In this document: one piece after another, positions 1-7,608 of the stretch | How positions within the stretch are numbered: position 1 is the stretch's first letter | Layout of the letters: each line of letters starts with the position of its first letter | From: Bacteroidota bacterium | GTDB lineage: Bacteria > Bacteroidota > Bacteroidia > Cytophagales > Cyclobacteriaceae | Assembly (NCBI GenBank): GCA_016866385.1 | Contig: VGMU01000005.1 | Location: 1 to 64,000, forward strand | DNA length: 64,000 nucleotides | Reading direction: 5' to 3' | Notes under the pieces: model-generated | What the model was told of the DNA's origin: nothing | Database searches by the model: none | The model's input: only the letters and a program-made list of their open reading frames with translations | Position numbers and translations under genes: made by a program

Positions 1-521
1 CAGAGGGATTGGCAAGAGGATCTCGTTTTATCCCAATCAATCTTAGCAAAGCGAAAATCAGAATTGGTATGGATCACTTCTCTGGCATCTTTCCAGGTAA
101 GGGAGAGTCCATTAAATTGTAAAAAATGTGATACAATAAGGGAGGAAAATAATTCCCCAAAGGAGATGAGCTGATCGTAATGCTCATCGTAAGAATCCTT
201 ACTTGTAGGTAGAACCAGAATTCCAGAAGCTTTTTCAAAAAATTCTTTAAGACTCAAAAATACGGTATGATCTGCAGGAAAAAGAGAGGTACAAATGTCC
301 CAATGGAATTCCTTTATCTGCTGCCAACCTGGCAAATAATTCTCACCAGCCAACTTTTTTGAAAGCAATTCCTCTAGCGCATTGGTGGTCTTTCCCATGG
401 CAGACACGACTATCACGCAGGGTTGATCCATTCGGGAACGCAGAATTTCAACTAAGTTCTTAACGGCGGGCACATCTTTGACAGAAGCTCCTCCAAATTT
501 GTATACCAGGGTATTCACCAT
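1..521 (-). CDS. lysC: Aspartate kinase, N-terminal part (cut by window edge)
   Basis: Translating the minus strand from an ATG at 521 gives an uninterrupted frame to the window edge (about 173 residues). It opens with MVNTLVYKFGGASVKD, the K-F-G-G-[AS]-S nucleotide-binding signature of aspartokinases, followed by an IVVSAMGKTTNALEELL segment and a YDQLISFGEL segment, both typical of the family. The enzyme phosphorylates aspartate as the first step to lysine, threonine and methionine. No homoserine dehydrogenase domain can be judged because the 3' part is missing. A second aspartokinase, fused to homoserine dehydrogenase, lies at 7609-10059, so this one is probably the monofunctional, lysine-branch isozyme (inference). 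It is transcribed divergently from the sugar dehydrogenase at 661; a near-consensus -7 box (TACCTTCG on the minus strand, 546-553) precedes it. Confidence 0.85.
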   Translation of the reverse strand, partial: MVNTLVYKFGGASVKDVPAVKNLVEILRSRMDQPCVIVVSAMGKTTNALEELLSKKLAGENYLPGWQQIKEFHWDICTSLFPADHTVFLSLKEFFEKASGILVLPTSKDSYDEHYDQLISFGELFSSLIVSHFLQFNGLSLTWKDAREVIHTNSDFRFAKIDWDKTRSSCQSL

Positions 522-660
522 AGCCTTTTAGCTGATCTTACAAAGCGAAGGTACATAAAGAAGTAGTCGCACCCATCATTACTCCATACCATTTGTAACT
601 CAGAGATATTAGATTTGAAAGAAGATCCTTACATTAGGGCAGTAAAAAAAGTTAAATGCT

Positions 661-1803
661 ATGATTACTAGATTCAGTTCCTTATTGCTTTTTCTTGGTA
701 TTACCGCAAGTTTGCTGTCGACTTCCTGTAAGCCAAAAATTGACGAAACTTTTGCAACCCAAACAGAAAAATTATTCATTAAAGTAGATACGCTTCACAC
801 TGGGTTGGAAAATCCTTGGGGCATGACTTGGCTACCCGATGAAACCTTGCTGATCACGGAAAGAAAGGGAGAAATCTTAGTCTTCAAGGAAGACAAATTT
901 ACGGGTGAAAAAATTCAAGGTTTACCTGCTGTACACCAGGTCAACCAAGCTGGGCTTCTGGACATAGCCGTTCATCCCAACTATGAGGAAAATGGATGGA
1001 TTTACATTGCCTATGCCAAGCATTTTGAGGACAGTACGGCAGCGACTACCCTCCTTCGATTTAAATTGGACGGCACTACTGCTGTCAATCAAGAAGAGCT
1101 TATCGTGGCAGGTCCTTCCTGGAAAGGCGGTCGCCATTTTGGAAGCCGTATCGTATTTGATAAGGCAGGCTTTCTTTACTTTTCCAATGGGGATAAGGGA
1201 GATGTACCTATGAATGCTCAGAATCTAAACAATGCTCACGGCAAAATCCACCGGATAAAAGACGATGGTAGCATTCCTGCGGATAACCCCTTCAAGGACT
1301 CCTTGGGAAGGACCAGTTCCATTTGGACTTATGGCAATAGAAACCCTCAAGGATTAATTTACGACAAGGAAAATGATAGAATTTGGGAGGTAGAACACGG
1401 TCCCATGGGAGGAGACGAACTCAACTTGATTGAGAAAGGAAAGAATTATGGGTGGCCTGTGATTACTTACGGCATCAACTACGACGGCACGCCTATTACG
1501 GACATTACAAAAAAAGAAGGCATGGAACAACCCAAGCATTACTGGGTTCCCTCCATTGCTACCTGCGGTCTGGCCGTAGTGACATCAGACAAATATCCCA
1601 CTTGGAAAGGGAATATCTTAGTAGCCGCCTTGGCCAAGCAACATATCGCTAGGGTTGAGATGAATGGAACAAGCTATGTAAAAGAAGAAAAATTGCTTCA
1701 AGACATTGGGAGGGTAAGGCAAGTAGCCCAAAGTCCGGACGGATACCTTTATGCGATTACTGAAGCGACAGGCTTGTTGGTAAAATTAATTCCCATTCGA
1801 TAA
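661..1803 (+). CDS. PQQ-dependent aldose sugar dehydrogenase-like lipoprotein
   Basis: 380 residues with an N-terminal hydrophobic signal ending in a lipobox-like LSTSC (Cys23), so probably anchored in the envelope. The body is a six-bladed beta-propeller of the soluble glucose/sorbosone dehydrogenase family (GSDH): it has the HFGSR segment (His159, equivalent to the catalytic base of the family), TYGNRNPQGL, the EHGP-GGDELN calcium/PQQ region and GKNYGWP. Such enzymes oxidise aldoses at C1 using pyrroloquinoline quinone; substrate and electron acceptor here cannot be told from sequence. A closely similar paralogue follows on the same strand at 1961 after a hairpin with a T-tract, so the two are probably separate transcription units. 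TAGATTTG at 610-617 is a possible -7 promoter box. Confidence 0.85.
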   Translation: MITRFSSLLLFLGITASLLSTSCKPKIDETFATQTEKLFIKVDTLHTGLENPWGMTWLPDETLLITERKGEILVFKEDKFTGEKIQGLPAVHQVNQAGLLDIAVHPNYEENGWIYIAYAKHFEDSTAATTLLRFKLDGTTAVNQEELIVAGPSWKGGRHFGSRIVFDKAGFLYFSNGDKGDVPMNAQNLNNAHGKIHRIKDDGSIPADNPFKDSLGRTSSIWTYGNRNPQGLIYDKENDRIWEVEHGPMGGDELNLIEKGKNYGWPVITYGINYDGTPITDITKKEGMEQPKHYWVPSIATCGLAVVTSDKYPTWKGNILVAALAKQHIARVEMNGTSYVKEEKLLQDIGRVRQVAQSPDGYLYAITEATGLLVKLIPIR

Positions 1804-1825
1804 AGTCCATATATCCTAATTCAAG

Positions 1826-1855
1826 AAGGCCTTTCCCTTGGATAAGGCTTTTTTT
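1826..1855 (+). terminator. Probable intrinsic terminator after first sugar dehydrogenase
   Basis: GGCCTT and AAGGCT arms (one G-T wobble) flank a short loop and are followed by a run of seven T residues, about 25 bases after the stop codon at 1803. The stem is short, so confidence is moderate. Confidence 0.5.
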
Positions 1856-1960
1856 GTACCATTGGTTTAGGAATTCATTTCTCGCATAAAAAACCTTAGT
1901 CGCAAAAAAAGTCTACACGTTAAATTTTATAGATTTACACTAACTTAAATCCATTTAGAG

Positions 1961-3127
1961 ATGAATCTTTACGCTACCTTTATTTTTCTCGCGCTCACCT
2001 GCCTTACTTTTCTTTCTGGCTTCTCTGGTTGCCAAGCTAGGGAAGGTGACATGCTTCCAGGCCCATTGGCCAAGCTTTCTCATACTACACAAACGGATAA
2101 GATGGTAATAAAGGTGGATACCTTACACACAGGACTTCAAAATCCCTGGGGAATCACTTGGATCAGCGAGGGCAAAATGCTAGTGACCGAGAGAAAAGGA
2201 GAAATTTTAATCTTCAAAGACGACAAGTATACTGGCCAAAAGGTGACAGGACTTCCTGCAATGTACGTAACAGGACAAGCAGGATTGATGGACATCTCCA
2301 CCCACCCCAACTATGCTCAAAACGGTTGGATTTACATCGCTTACGCCAAACCTGTGAATAATGGAGGTGCTACTACCATTGCTCGATTTAAGTTGAACGG
2401 AAATGCAGTAAGTTCATTGGAAGAGCTCATCGTGACTACTCCCGAATGGAAGGGGGGCACCCACTATGGAAGCAGAATAGTTTTTGACAATCAAAATCAC
2501 CTCTATTTCAGCAATGGGGAGCGCGGAAGTCAAAATAATGCCCAAGACCTCAGCAATTCTCATGGTAAAATTCATCGCATCCATGACGACGGTAGAATTC
2601 CTGCCGATAATCCTTTTTTATCCACACCGGGAGCCATTACATCCATTTGGACCTATGGCAACCGAAACCCCCAAGGCCTTTTTTTTGATAAGGCAACCAA
2701 TCGCCTCTGGGAGGTAGAACACGGGCCCAAAGGTGGAGATGAACTGAATATATTGGAGAAAGGTAAAAATTACGGTTGGCCCGTGATCACGTATGGCATC
2801 AATTACAACGGCACCCCTATTACCGACATCACCGAGAAGGAAGGGATGGAACAACCCGTCAAGTATTGGGTTCCTTCCATTGCCACTTGTGGTATGACCT
2901 TGATACAAGGGGATCGTTATCCTGCCTGGAAAGGAAATATATTGGTAGCGGCACTGGCAGGCACTCATATTGCTAGGGTGGAGCTAAATGGAGGAAAACC
3001 TGTAGGGGAAGAAAAATTACTCCAAGGTATAGGTAGGGTTAGACAGGTAGCACAAAGTCCAGAGGGATATATTTATGCCATTACCGAAGGGACGGGATTG
3101 CTGGTCAAGTTACTTCCCAGTTCCTAA
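1961..3127 (+). CDS. PQQ-dependent aldose sugar dehydrogenase-like lipoprotein, paralogue
   Basis: 388 residues and clearly a tandem duplicate of the gene at 661: the two share long stretches such as VDTLHTGL-NPWG, TERKGEIL-FK, HRI-DDG-IPADNPF, GNRNPQGL, KNYGWPVITYGIN and the C-terminal ATGLLVKL/GTGLLVKL. The putative catalytic His is kept in GGTHYGSR. The signal peptide ends in GFSGC (Cys24), predicting a lipoprotein. The N-terminal linker after the Cys and several loop residues differ from the first copy, which suggests substrate or acceptor specialisation rather than a very recent duplication (inference). It converges on gpsA, with 19 bases between stop codons and no clear terminator. Confidence 0.85.
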   Translation: MNLYATFIFLALTCLTFLSGFSGCQAREGDMLPGPLAKLSHTTQTDKMVIKVDTLHTGLQNPWGITWISEGKMLVTERKGEILIFKDDKYTGQKVTGLPAMYVTGQAGLMDISTHPNYAQNGWIYIAYAKPVNNGGATTIARFKLNGNAVSSLEELIVTTPEWKGGTHYGSRIVFDNQNHLYFSNGERGSQNNAQDLSNSHGKIHRIHDDGRIPADNPFLSTPGAITSIWTYGNRNPQGLFFDKATNRLWEVEHGPKGGDELNILEKGKNYGWPVITYGINYNGTPITDITEKEGMEQPVKYWVPSIATCGMTLIQGDRYPAWKGNILVAALAGTHIARVELNGGKPVGEEKLLQGIGRVRQVAQSPEGYIYAITEGTGLLVKLLPSS

Positions 3128-3146
3128 GGACCTAGAGAAGTTCCCC

Positions 3147-4211
3147 TTAGACAAAATCCACATCCACACTAAAGGGATATTTCATTAAAAACTGAAGAGA
3201 CTCCTCTATGGAGAGGTCTTCAAAAAGAACCCGGTGGAGGTTTTCTGTGATAGGAGCCCGAATTCCAGCAGTTTTTATAAAGGCATCTACAATCCTTACA
3301 GTATTGACTCCTTCGGCAACTTCATCCATGGTCTGAAGAATTTGTTCCAAAGTTTCTCCTTTGGCAAGTCTATAACCCAAGGTAAAATTTCTTGAGTCTT
3401 GGGAGTTGCAGGTGGTGACCAAATCGCCCACCCCAGCTAGGCCCATCACCGAACTAGCACTACCCCCTAAGGCTTTGCTCAGATGGGCCATTTCTACTAT
3501 TCCCCTAGAAATCAATAATCCTTTTGCATTCTCCCCCAAGCCTAAGCCTGCAAGGGCTCCTGCAGCAATGGCGATGATATTTTTGAGCACCCCGCTAAGT
3601 TCAACTCCGATGATATCAGAATTGCCATAGACTTGAAATCTCTCGGAGCGGAGCAGATGCTGTCCTTGCTGTATGACTTCGTTGTATTTGCTAGCTACCA
3701 CCGTGGCTGCGGGTTGACCTAAACTCAATTCTTTAGAAATATTTGGACCTGCCAAACAGCCTACGCGTACGGCTAGGGTTTCTTGAAGAATCACCTCGCT
3801 CATGGTCAAGATTTGGCTTCTTCGAAGTTTTTTTACCGTGTCCAACGCTTCACCAGGGTCAAGCTGAACAGCCAAGCCCTTGGTTCCATGGATGACCAAA
3901 TGGTAGGGATGTAAATGGGGGGCAAATAATCGAGTCACTTCTAGGAATGCTGCAGAAGGAACCATGAAAAAGAGGACGGCACAGGACTCACACAATTCCT
4001 CTGGTGAAAAAGTAGCGCGAATGGAGGGGTCCAGACTTCTCCCTGAGGCAGTATGCTGCGCATTGATTTCATCCACTACCTCTTGCTTTCGGGCATAGAC
4101 CATGACCTCGCTTTTTTCTGCCAACATATTGGCAACTGCTGTTCCAAAACTACCTACTCCAATGACCCCTACAGGATTGGTTTTAGAAGAGTTTTTCAAA
4201 GTCATAGCCAT
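3147..4211 (-). CDS. gpsA: Glycerol-3-phosphate dehydrogenase [NAD(P)+]
   Basis: 354 residues. The N-terminal GVIGVGSFGTAVA is the GxGxxG dinucleotide-binding loop; GPNISKELSLGQPAATVVA and ELSGVLKNIIAIAAG (with the catalytic Lys) are diagnostic of GpsA. The enzyme makes sn-glycerol 3-phosphate from dihydroxyacetone phosphate for phospholipid synthesis. Its start (4211, or the second Met at 4205) lies inside the 3' end of the upstream acyltransferase gene, overlapping it by about 29 bases, so the two are probably translationally coupled. That pairing makes sense: one enzyme makes glycerol 3-phosphate and the neighbour acylates it. Confidence 0.93.
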   Translation of the reverse strand: MAMTLKNSSKTNPVGVIGVGSFGTAVANMLAEKSEVMVYARKQEVVDEINAQHTASGRSLDPSIRATFSPEELCESCAVLFFMVPSAAFLEVTRLFAPHLHPYHLVIHGTKGLAVQLDPGEALDTVKKLRRSQILTMSEVILQETLAVRVGCLAGPNISKELSLGQPAATVVASKYNEVIQQGQHLLRSERFQVYGNSDIIGVELSGVLKNIIAIAAGALAGLGLGENAKGLLISRGIVEMAHLSKALGGSASSVMGLAGVGDLVTTCNSQDSRNFTLGYRLAKGETLEQILQTMDEVAEGVNTVRIVDAFIKTAGIRAPITENLHRVLFEDLSIEESLQFLMKYPFSVDVDFV

Positions 4212-5880
4212 GTAGTCTATTGTGGTAAAAATAAAGCAAACTAAGGTCTTCGGTCGTTAGATTTCCCGCCTCATCTCTGATTAAAGGCCGCTTGGCGTGA
4301 TACATGCCCACATTTTCTAGTCCATGGGCAATGATATCGTCCATAGGCTTGAAGAGGTGGGGAGCAGCATCAATTTTGCCCTTAGTCTTCAAAGCAAAAA
4401 TTTCATCCAGCACCCGTTGACACCCTGTTTTGAATTCTTGATAATCTACTACTATGTCTTCCTGAGGCAATCGAATCAAATCAAATACATCCATCTTTTG
4501 GTTTTTCGCCTTGATCAATTCGAAGGCGACAAATGCGACCAGATGCGAACTAAATACACGATTGATTTTATGAAATTCTTCCACAATTCGCTTCCCTAGC
4601 ATTTGGGTATATTCCTCTTCTCTTTGAGAATCTACGGTTACTTTCCCTTCGGAAACGAAATATTCTCGGGTATCAACTAGTCTTCCCCATTTGTCTCTGC
4701 TATTTCCTTCTTGGTCCACGTAATTACCCATGACATCCATGGCCTTTCCTATGGAGACAGAGATATCCGAGCCTTTGGTGAAAAATTTTAGCAAAAATTT
4801 GAAAATTTTGTAAGAGGTTGAAAATTCATCATTCTCCTTGTAGTACCGCTCCTGTCCTGTCATGCTTAAGTAATCCCGTATGAGTACGGGAGCCTCCAGT
4901 ACAAAATGGTAATTGATGGTCACGGGCACGATGAAGATTTTTCCTAATCCTTCCCCATTTCCCTTCTGAAAATTGGCCCGCTGGGCTTCTATGGCGGTGC
5001 CCAACAATCCTAGTTTTAGTTTGGACTCGATAATGCCACTTCTGGACCTCGTACCTCCTGGAAAAAATAAACTGTGGCAGCCAAATTGGATGGCCTCCTT
5101 GGAATAGGTCTTCAAGGTCTCAATGTACATGAGGTTTTTTTTCCTTCTATCTACTTTATATGCTCCTAAGGCATTCATAAAATAGGCAAAAATGGAAATG
5201 TTAAAGAGGTTAAGTCCGGCACCGTAGATGAAAGGGGGCATGCCAAGGACCGATAGGATCCATCCAATCAGGATACTATCCAGGTTAGAAAAATGAGTTG
5301 GCACCAGGACGATAGTCCCCTTTGTTGCCAAGTCTCGAATTTGGTCGGTTTGGCCAGTAATCTGGATTTTATCCTGTAGGGTATACTGGTTGCTAAAAAA
5401 AGAGGTAAATCCTTTTACCCTTGCGGCATTGAGTAACCTGGAAAATCCATAGGTGACCACCCTTCGAGTAAACTTGTAATGAGAAGCCTTAAAATTGGAG
5501 GAAATTTCTTCGGCATACCTAGAGGTTATTTTTTTCAATACCGCTTGGTAGGCATCCAATCTTTTGGTTTTGCTAAGAGCAACTTCTGCATGGAGCTGTA
5601 AAAGATTCGATTTGATTTCTTTCCAAAAATCAACTTCATCGTCTGGATCTACGTCCCATGGATTTTGTTTGATGCGAAGCTTCTCTCGGTAGAGGGTAGT
5701 TTCAAGCTCTTCTTTGAGAACGTCGGGATTTTTTCCCAATAAGCCAATGATTCGCTCTTCTGATAACTCCGCTACTTTCAAGATAAACTCCTTGCGCTCT
5801 CGGGCAAGTTTTACCACCGGCCATTCGTCCTTTTTAGGCAGAATGGGCGCATATTGGTGTTTGATGTAGTTCTCCTCCAA
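4183..5880 (-). CDS. Glycerol-3-phosphate / 1-acylglycerol-3-phosphate acyltransferase
   Basis: 565 residues with a PlsC/PlsB-type acyltransferase core: THFSNLDS gives the H-x4-D catalytic motif and LFFPGGTRSRSG gives the substrate-binding motif (canonical FPEGTRS, here with Gly for Glu). The protein is much longer than a PlsC (about 240 residues) and has a long N-terminal helical region and a C-terminal extension, as in PlsB-type enzymes. It lacks a clear signal peptide but has hydrophobic stretches around the active site, suggesting membrane association. It is the first gene of a two-gene unit with gpsA. The exact acyl acceptor (glycerol 3-phosphate or lysophosphatidate) is inferred from the gpsA linkage only. 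Confidence 0.8.
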   Translation of the reverse strand: MEENYIKHQYAPILPKKDEWPVVKLARERKEFILKVAELSEERIIGLLGKNPDVLKEELETTLYREKLRIKQNPWDVDPDDEVDFWKEIKSNLLQLHAEVALSKTKRLDAYQAVLKKITSRYAEEISSNFKASHYKFTRRVVTYGFSRLLNAARVKGFTSFFSNQYTLQDKIQITGQTDQIRDLATKGTIVLVPTHFSNLDSILIGWILSVLGMPPFIYGAGLNLFNISIFAYFMNALGAYKVDRRKKNLMYIETLKTYSKEAIQFGCHSLFFPGGTRSRSGIIESKLKLGLLGTAIEAQRANFQKGNGEGLGKIFIVPVTINYHFVLEAPVLIRDYLSMTGQERYYKENDEFSTSYKIFKFLLKFFTKGSDISVSIGKAMDVMGNYVDQEGNSRDKWGRLVDTREYFVSEGKVTVDSQREEEYTQMLGKRIVEEFHKINRVFSSHLVAFVAFELIKAKNQKMDVFDLIRLPQEDIVVDYQEFKTGCQRVLDEIFALKTKGKIDAAPHLFKPMDDIIAHGLENVGMYHAKRPLIRDEAGNLTTEDLSLLYFYHNRLHGYDFEKLF

Positions 5881-5962
5881 GTGAGATTACCGTTATTTTG
5901 AGGACACAAATATAGGCAATACCAAGCTATGTAGTTTGCCTTTAAATCAACCGATAGGGTAT

Positions 5963-6464
5963 TCAGGTTTTGGATCTAAGAAACAAGGCTACTACCGCTG
6001 AAGTCATCACTCCCATGGCAGCCGCAAAGAGCAGGTTTGGGGTGATGTAATTTTTTAAGGAAAATACTCTTGGGCTTCTGCCAAGGTCATCCATTTTTTT
6101 CAATTGATAAGTCAATAACGTTTGAAAAATACGCAGGAGAAATGAGCTCGTGGGTAATGTATTGGCTCACTGGGGTCAAAAGCACAACGATCAGGGTCAC
6201 GACTAGGCCCGATACAAAACCTTGGAGGTAATTCATAGCTCCGAAATAGGAGTTCTTCCTTTTGTCCCGTAAGGCCAAAACATAAATCAGGATAGCGATG
6301 GGAGCATAAAAAAGAGTATAGGTGGCATGCTGCTCCAACAGGCGATCGTGCCAGCCTAGGGATTTCTCCAAACTGACCCAAAGAAGCCCAGAAAGGAAAA
6401 ATCCAACTCCCCATTTTAATTCGATTAGAAAATTTCTTATGGCGAAAAAGTCTTTAAAACCCAA
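5963..6464 (-). pseudogene. DUF4199 membrane protein, two frameshifts near the 3' end
   Basis: The intact part (6087-6464) gives 125 residues with three hydrophobic segments and stops after FSNVIDLSIEKNG. The conserved C-terminus continues in other frames: MTLAEAQEYF is read in a second frame just past the stop, and SLKNYITPNLLFAAAM followed by a last membrane helix and RSKT-stop (5963) is read in the third. Two single-base losses, at or near the A7 run around 6091-6097 and the T4 run around 6058-6064, would restore one frame of about 167 residues, a usual DUF4199 length. DUF4199 proteins are small Bacteroidota membrane proteins of unknown function. Either the gene is decaying or the assembly has homopolymer errors; both breaks lie at homopolymers. 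Confidence 0.7.
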
Positions 6465-6575
6465 TCAAGTTACAAAAAAAGAAGGGTTTATTTGTCAAAA
6501 GCTTAGCAAGAAAAGGATTGATTAAAATGCTTGTTCTAGCCAAAAAGCGTGGTATTTTTACGTCAATCTTCCCCA

Positions 6576-7550
6576 ATGAAAGCAGACCTCAAGCAGATAC
6601 AAGTCCCCATTGAGAGCGAAATGGCTCAATTTGAGCAGAAGTTTAGGGACTTTATGAAAAGCAAGGTCAAATTGCTGGATCACATCACCCATTATATCGT
6701 CAAGAGGAAAGGCAAGCAAATGCGTCCCATGTTTGTTTTTCTCACTGCAGGAGTATGTGGCCAAATCAATGAATCTACCCATCGTGGTGCAGCCCTCATC
6801 GAATTGTTGCATACGGCCTCCTTAGTGCATGACGATGTGGTGGACGACGCCAACTACAGGCGAGGTTTTTTTTCCATCAATGCACTCTGGAAAAATAAGA
6901 TTGCTGTATTGGTTGGTGACTACCTCCTCTCTCGCGGCTTGCTCCTGAGTGTAGAGCACAACGATTTTCACCTCCTGCGTATCGTTTCCAATGCCGTCAG
7001 AGAAATGTCTGAAGGGGAACTTTTGCAAAGCTACAAGGCCAGAAAGCTAGATGTAGATGAGGAAGTTTATTATGAAATTATACGCCAAAAAACAGCCAGC
7101 CTCATTGCCTCCTGTTGTGCAGTGGGTGCTTCCAGCGTAAGTACCGATGAAACCAAAATTCAAAAGATGCTCCTCTTCGGAGAGAAGGTAGGAATGGCTT
7201 TCCAAATCAAAGATGACCTTTTTGACTACGGAGAAGATCTCATTGGCAAGCCTGTTGGAATAGACATTAAGGAAAAGAAAATGACTCTTCCACTCATCTA
7301 TGCCTTAAGAAACGCAGATTGGTTAGAAAAGAAGAGAATCATTTACTTGATTCGAAATAAATCTGAGGACAAAAAATCAGTCAATGAAGTCATTGATTTT
7401 GTGAAGAAAAGTGGGGGTCTTGACTATGCCAAAGGTAAAATGACTGATTTTTATAAGGATGCGCTTTCAATTTTAGAAGATTTTCCGGCTTCTCCCTACA
7501 AGGAATCCCTCCAAGATTTGGTGATGTATTCTATAGAACGGCAGAAATAA
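6576..7550 (+). CDS. Polyprenyl diphosphate synthase
   Basis: 324 residues from ATG 6576 (an in-frame GTG at 6549 is possible but the family usually begins close to this ATG). The first aspartate-rich motif is HDDVVDD (Asp86/87/90/91) followed by NYRRG; the second is FQIKDDLFDYG; KGKQMRP is the isopentenyl diphosphate-binding region. All-trans prenyltransferases of this type build the octaprenyl or similar side chain of menaquinone. The product length cannot be deduced. The gene is transcribed alone, divergent from the broken DUF4199 gene and convergent with the aspartokinase/homoserine dehydrogenase, with a terminator between. Confidence 0.9.
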   Translation: MKADLKQIQVPIESEMAQFEQKFRDFMKSKVKLLDHITHYIVKRKGKQMRPMFVFLTAGVCGQINESTHRGAALIELLHTASLVHDDVVDDANYRRGFFSINALWKNKIAVLVGDYLLSRGLLLSVEHNDFHLLRIVSNAVREMSEGELLQSYKARKLDVDEEVYYEIIRQKTASLIASCCAVGASSVSTDETKIQKMLLFGEKVGMAFQIKDDLFDYGEDLIGKPVGIDIKEKKMTLPLIYALRNADWLEKKRIIYLIRNKSEDKKSVNEVIDFVKKSGGLDYAKGKMTDFYKDALSILEDFPASPYKESLQDLVMYSIERQK

Positions 7551-7556
7551 TCACTG

Positions 7557-7585
7557 CCTCCAATTTTGTATTGGGGGAAATTTTT
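7557..7585. terminator. Intrinsic terminator between convergent genes
   Basis: CCTCCAAT (7557-7564) pairs with ATTGGGGG (7570-7577) with one wobble around a five-base loop, followed by AAATTTTT. It sits directly after the stop codon of the polyprenyl synthase gene and before the 3' end of the opposing gene. Confidence 0.65.
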
Positions 7586-7608
7586 GTCATTTAAAAAGTG
7601 ACTGCCCT

